Source: Bacteroidota bacterium (GTDB lineage: Bacteria > Bacteroidota > Rhodothermia > Rhodothermales > UBA10348). Taken from it: 8,057 nucleotides of DNA. Both the position numbers and the translations under genes were made by a program. The stretch lies in the NCBI GenBank assembly GCA_024640835.1, contig JAHEEH010000067.1, positions 1-8,057 on the forward strand, written 5' to 3'. Numbering within the stretch: position 1 is the first letter of the stretch; the number at the start of each line of letters is the position of its first letter. The notes under the pieces were generated by a model. The model saw only the letters and a list, made by a program, of their open reading frames with translations, did no database searches and was not told the origin of the DNA. This document shows, in pieces, positions 5,911-8,057 of this stretch.

Positions 5911-6345
5911 CTACTCGAGGATACGGACCAGCGCCAGGCCCTTCACCCCGTCGTTGTCCGGATTCTCGCGATTGTCGAACGCCACGAGACGATCCCCGTC
6001 CGCATACCAGACGGTGTCCTCGACGTCGAAGTGGTCGCTGTTGCCGAGGGCCAGGTATCCGTCCTCCGTGATCTCCCATCGGGACCAATCCTCGTCCTTG
6101 TTGCCGAAGGCATTCACCATCACGCGGAGCCGGTGGTCGTCCATGAAGCCAAACCGGATTTCGATCTCGTCCATGAGGCCCGTGGCGAGCTTGATGGCGA
6201 TCCTGGCGAGTGCGGATTCCCCTTCGGAAGGATCGATATCGATCTCCAGTTTCCACGTTCCGGAGAGCATGTCGGGATCGACACGGTCCTGCGCGGCGGC
6301 CGGCACGGCGATGAGAAGGGCGAGAGCCAGAAGGAGCGTGCGCAT
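5911..6345 (-). CDS. Small exported protein, possibly lipocalin-like, function unknown
   Basis: The product has 144 residues with a clear Sec signal peptide (MRTLLLALALLIAVPAAAQ; cleavage probably after PAAA or AAAQ, residues 18-19). The mature part begins DRVDPDMLSGTWKLEIDID and alternates beta-like segments with acidic turns (IEIRFGFMDDHRLRVMV, the DEDWSRWEITEDGYLAL region, DTVWYADGDRLVAFDN). The early SGTWKLE segment and overall pattern resemble lipocalin-like or other small beta-barrel periplasmic proteins; this is a fold guess, not a family match. The ATG at 6345 is preceded by GAGAGAACGAC; a longer in-frame start at 6441 would put 32 non-signal residues in front and run into the divergent regulator. 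It is the first gene of a pair with the SUMF1-like lipoprotein (12-bp gap), so the two may work together in the periplasm. The gene is well supported, the role is not. Confidence 0.78.
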   Translation of the reverse strand: MRTLLLALALLIAVPAAAQDRVDPDMLSGTWKLEIDIDPSEGESALARIAIKLATGLMDEIEIRFGFMDDHRLRVMVNAFGNKDEDWSRWEITEDGYLALGNSDHFDVEDTVWYADGDRLVAFDNRENPDNDGVKGLALVRILE

Positions 6346-6395
6346 GTCGTTCTCTCGTCGGGTGTCGTCGGTATATCGCAGAAAGTGGCCCCGGG

Positions 6396-6424
6396 TTGCG
6401 CAAGGCCGTCCGCCCGTATCTTTG
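6396..6424 (+). promoter_or_regulatory. Predicted Bacteroidota-type promoter of the OmpR-type regulator
   Basis: TTG (6396-6398) and TATCTTTG (6417-6424) are separated by 18 bp. The second element matches TAnnTTTG at every defined position. Transcription would start near 6431, giving a leader of about 13 nt before the ATG at 6444, without a Shine-Dalgarno sequence, as is common in Bacteroidota. The motif is seen; its use is inferred. Confidence 0.6.
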
Positions 6425-6443
6425 CTCATCAGCGAACGCAACC

Positions 6444-7226
6444 ATGCACGTCATCCTCGTTGGCGAAGACGGCGAGCGCACCCGACAGGTCAGGGACTCG
6501 CTCAGGGAGGGAGACCGGCTCGAGATCATCCCGGGTTCGGATCTGCTGCTGGCATCCGGTGAGTTGTCGGAGTCCGGTCGCAGCCTCATCGCGTCGGCCG
6601 CCCGGTGCGACGGCGTCCTGTTCCTGTGGGAGTTCGCGGCCGCCCCCGTGCTGAACACGCTGACGCATGCCGTGCGCGAGCGCCTTGCAGGGCCGTCCCT
6701 GGCCCTGTGCGCGCCCGGCGAGGCGGCGGAGGCCCTGGCGGCCGGAGCCGATGCGGTACTGGAGCCGCCCTGGGATTCGGCCATGCTGGAGGCCAAGATC
6801 TTCGCCCATCGACGGCTCCTGCAGGTGACGGCGTCGGCTGTTTCACGCGGCGTATCCGCCCCGTGGCCCGCGGCGCCCGCCGAGACGGTTCGCGGGCTCA
6901 CCGTGGATCCCGGCTCCCTCCGTGCGACCCACGCCGGACGGGAGGTGCGGCTCACGCCCCGCGAGGCCGCGCTCCTGGTCTACCTGGTCCGGCGGGCCGG
7001 CAACGTGTGCTCTCGGGAGGAACTTCTGGACCGGGTATGGGGCATCCGGTTCGATACGGGCACGAACATGGTGGACGTATACGTCCACTTCATCCGGCGA
7101 CGGCTGGAATCGATCGGCTGGCCGTACAGGATCGCGACAGTCCGCGGAGCGGGCTACCGGTTCGAGCTGCCCGATGAACGGCCGGACCGGACGGCGATCG
7201 TGGATCCCTCCGAGAGTGCCCGGTAG
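6444..7226 (+). CDS. OmpR/PhoB-type transcription factor with degenerate receiver domain
   Basis: The product has 260 residues. Residues 1-127 have the receiver layout (HVILVGEDGERTRQVRDSL at the start, AALAAGADAVLEPPWD-like end around 98-111), but the phosphoacceptor Asp is missing (CDGVLFLWEF, L61 at its place) and the conserved Lys is replaced (LEPPWD, P108). After a short linker comes a complete OmpR-type winged helix (about 150-241): LTPREAALLVYLVRRAGNVC, SREELLDRVWG, the recognition helix NMVDVYVHFIRRRLE and the wing VRGAGYRFE. It should bind DNA and act independently of normal phosphorylation. I chose the ATG at 6444, since it gives the normal MHVILVGED N-terminus and sits just behind a TAnnTTTG promoter; an in-frame TTG at 6396 lies inside that promoter. 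No histidine kinase is adjacent. It is divergent from the exported-protein gene (98 bp), a possible target, and its 3' end overlaps the next gene by 73 bp. Confidence 0.87.
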   Translation: MHVILVGEDGERTRQVRDSLREGDRLEIIPGSDLLLASGELSESGRSLIASAARCDGVLFLWEFAAAPVLNTLTHAVRERLAGPSLALCAPGEAAEALAAGADAVLEPPWDSAMLEAKIFAHRRLLQVTASAVSRGVSAPWPAAPAETVRGLTVDPGSLRATHAGREVRLTPREAALLVYLVRRAGNVCSREELLDRVWGIRFDTGTNMVDVYVHFIRRRLESIGWPYRIATVRGAGYRFELPDERPDRTAIVDPSESAR

Positions 7227-7858
7227 ATGGCGAGCGCGTCGCCGTGGGGCAGGCGCACCGTGACCTCTTCGGGACGCGTCGTGCGGACGAGGTCCCGGAG
7301 ATTCGTCGCGATGCGCTCGGCCCCCCTGAACAGGGCTCCCGCGAAGCGCTGTGATGGCGAAGGGTCGGACGGCTGCAGGCGCACCACGAGGTCGTTGCCG
7401 CACGAGATGGTGAGGTATGCGCCCGCGGTCTCCGTGGGAATGTCCGTCGGCATGCGGTTGGCTTCCGCCGTGTCGGCGGGGGCCGTCACGTGACGAACAG
7501 GTTCCGGGGGAAGCAGGCCGCGCCGCTCCGACACCAAGGTCCGGATGGACGAGTCCGGGTGTGCGTACCGGATACCGGCCGAAACCGCGATGCGGTCGGT
7601 CAGCACCCGCCTGAGGAGCACGGGACCGTGGAACAGTTCCACCGTGCCGGAGGCAGGATCGATGGCCAGGGTCATCGAGGGAACCCGGGCGCCATCGAGC
7701 CGGGCTTCCAGGTACGTGACGGCCCTTCGCAGGCTGTCCTCGGGGGCGGGAGCGGGACCGTGCAGTATCCGGGTCGATCGAACGATCGACATCGAGCCCG
7801 CCACGAGAAGGAGCAGGAGCGCAGGAAGGGCAGCGAGTATCAGGCGAGTCCTGGTCAT
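7154..7858 (-). CDS. Membrane-anchored envelope protein downstream of an L,D-transpeptidase
   Basis: The product has 234 residues from ATG 7858: MTRTR, one hydrophobic segment (LILAALPALLLLLVAGS, 6-22) that acts as a signal anchor, and a soluble, probably periplasmic part. The segment MTLAIDPASGTVELFHGP with VLLRRV (about 60-83) loosely resembles the first beta strands of YkuD domains, but no HGC motif is present, so it is not a transpeptidase. I do not recognise the rest, which includes a Pro/Thr-rich stretch around 113-145 and a region rich in Arg and Thr near the end. The start lies 7 bp after the transpeptidase stop, so the two are probably co-transcribed. The frame is open further upstream (to 8005), but that part is a shadow of the transpeptidase. 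The last 73 bp overlap the regulator tail to tail; the final residues (RSGRSSGSSNR) are low complexity. Confidence 0.68.
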   Translation of the reverse strand: MTRTRLILAALPALLLLLVAGSMSIVRSTRILHGPAPAPEDSLRRAVTYLEARLDGARVPSMTLAIDPASGTVELFHGPVLLRRVLTDRIAVSAGIRYAHPDSSIRTLVSERRGLLPPEPVRHVTAPADTAEANRMPTDIPTETAGAYLTISCGNDLVVRLQPSDPSPSQRFAGALFRGAERIATNLRDLVRTTRPEEVTVRLPHGDALAIYRALSEGSTIAVRSGRSSGSSNR

Positions 7859-7865
7859 GGCCGGC

Positions 7866-8057
7866 TCAGTAGAGAATGACGGGTGAGCCGATGCCGAGCG
7901 ACCGGTACACGACTTCCAGATCGTCGTCACCGAGTCGGACGCAACCATGGGTGACGGGCATTCCCAGGAGGCGCTGATACGGCGTGCCGTGCACCAGGTA
8001 TCCATCTCCGAGAGAGAGTGCGTACTTGCCCAGCACCCCGCGCTCGAACCGTTCGGG
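7866..8057 (-). CDS. L,D-transpeptidase (YkuD/ErfK family), C-terminal part (runs off right edge)
   Basis: Only the last 63 codons are in the window; the frame is open to base 8057 and no start is visible. The fragment carries the YkuD active site: GYLVHGTPYQRLLGMP followed by VTHGCVRLGDDD, i.e. the conserved upstream His (fragment residue 23) and the THGCVR catalytic cysteine (residue 39). It ends IGSPVILY then TGA, typical of family C-termini. These periplasmic enzymes form 3-3 crosslinks in peptidoglycan or attach proteins to it, using the cysteine. The N-terminal part (signal peptide, possible LysM or other binding domain) lies outside the window. It is followed after 7 bp by the membrane-anchored gene, pointing to a two-gene envelope unit. 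Confidence 0.93.
   Translation of the reverse strand, partial: PERFERGVLGKYALSLGDGYLVHGTPYQRLLGMPVTHGCVRLGDDDLEVVYRSLGIGSPVILY

Noticed and set aside
5392..6654. A 420-codon plus-strand open frame over the SUMF1-like and exported-protein genes.
   Set aside because: It is antisense to two genes with clear signal peptides and domain motifs, and it runs through the regulator start in a different frame.
1..8057. CRISPR arrays, tRNA or rRNA genes, insertion sequences, toxin-antitoxin or defence genes.
   Set aside because: No regularly spaced repeats, tRNA-like cloverleaf, transposase motif or defence-family domain was seen on either strand by eye.

Overview
The window comes from a GC-rich bacterial chromosome, densely coded on both strands, with no phage, IS, CRISPR or RNA gene that I can see. 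Two intergenic regions carry promoters of the Bacteroidota type (TTG, then about 18-20 bp, then TAnnTTTG), and several good genes lack a clear Shine-Dalgarno sequence. Together with the high GC this suggests a GC-rich member of the Bacteroidota/Rhodothermota lineage (inference; no marker gene in the window fixes the taxon). No stretch longer than 300 bases lacks a gene.

Left part (1-1398, all minus strand): the N-terminal 162 codons of dnaX (clamp-loader gamma/tau subunit) run off the left edge. Behind them are a hairpin terminator and a two-gene unit, a small lipoprotein followed by a 122-residue cytoplasmic protein whose start overlaps the lipoprotein stop (ATGA).

Central part (1491-5082): a DNA repair and damage-tolerance block. 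It holds dinB (DNA polymerase IV, plus strand), exonuclease III (minus strand, 3' end overlapping the dinB 3' end by 34 bp), an ACT-domain protein 7 bp upstream of exonuclease III and co-oriented with it, and, divergent from the ACT gene, a catalytically dead Y-family polymerase homologue resembling ImuB. The last keeps the helix-hairpin-helix region and a beta-clamp motif (QVDLFS) but has no active-site acids and has neither imuA nor dnaE2 beside it. It is preceded by a strikingly AT-rich 75-bp promoter/operator region with nested inverted repeats. This is the part most worth following up.

Right part (5107-8057): a minus-strand pair made of a small exported protein and a SUMF1/FGE-like lipoprotein that lacks the catalytic cysteines; a divergent plus-strand OmpR-type transcription factor with a degenerate receiver domain (phosphoacceptor Asp and conserved Lys both missing); and a minus-strand envelope unit of an L,D-transpeptidase (C-terminal 63 residues visible) followed after 7 bp by a membrane-anchored partner of unknown function. 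The 3' end of the partner gene overlaps the regulator by 73 bp.

Functionally, the window joins replication and repair (dnaX, dinB, exonuclease III, ImuB-like) to a set of envelope proteins and one regulator. Apart from the operon-like pairs there is no proof that these blocks act together.
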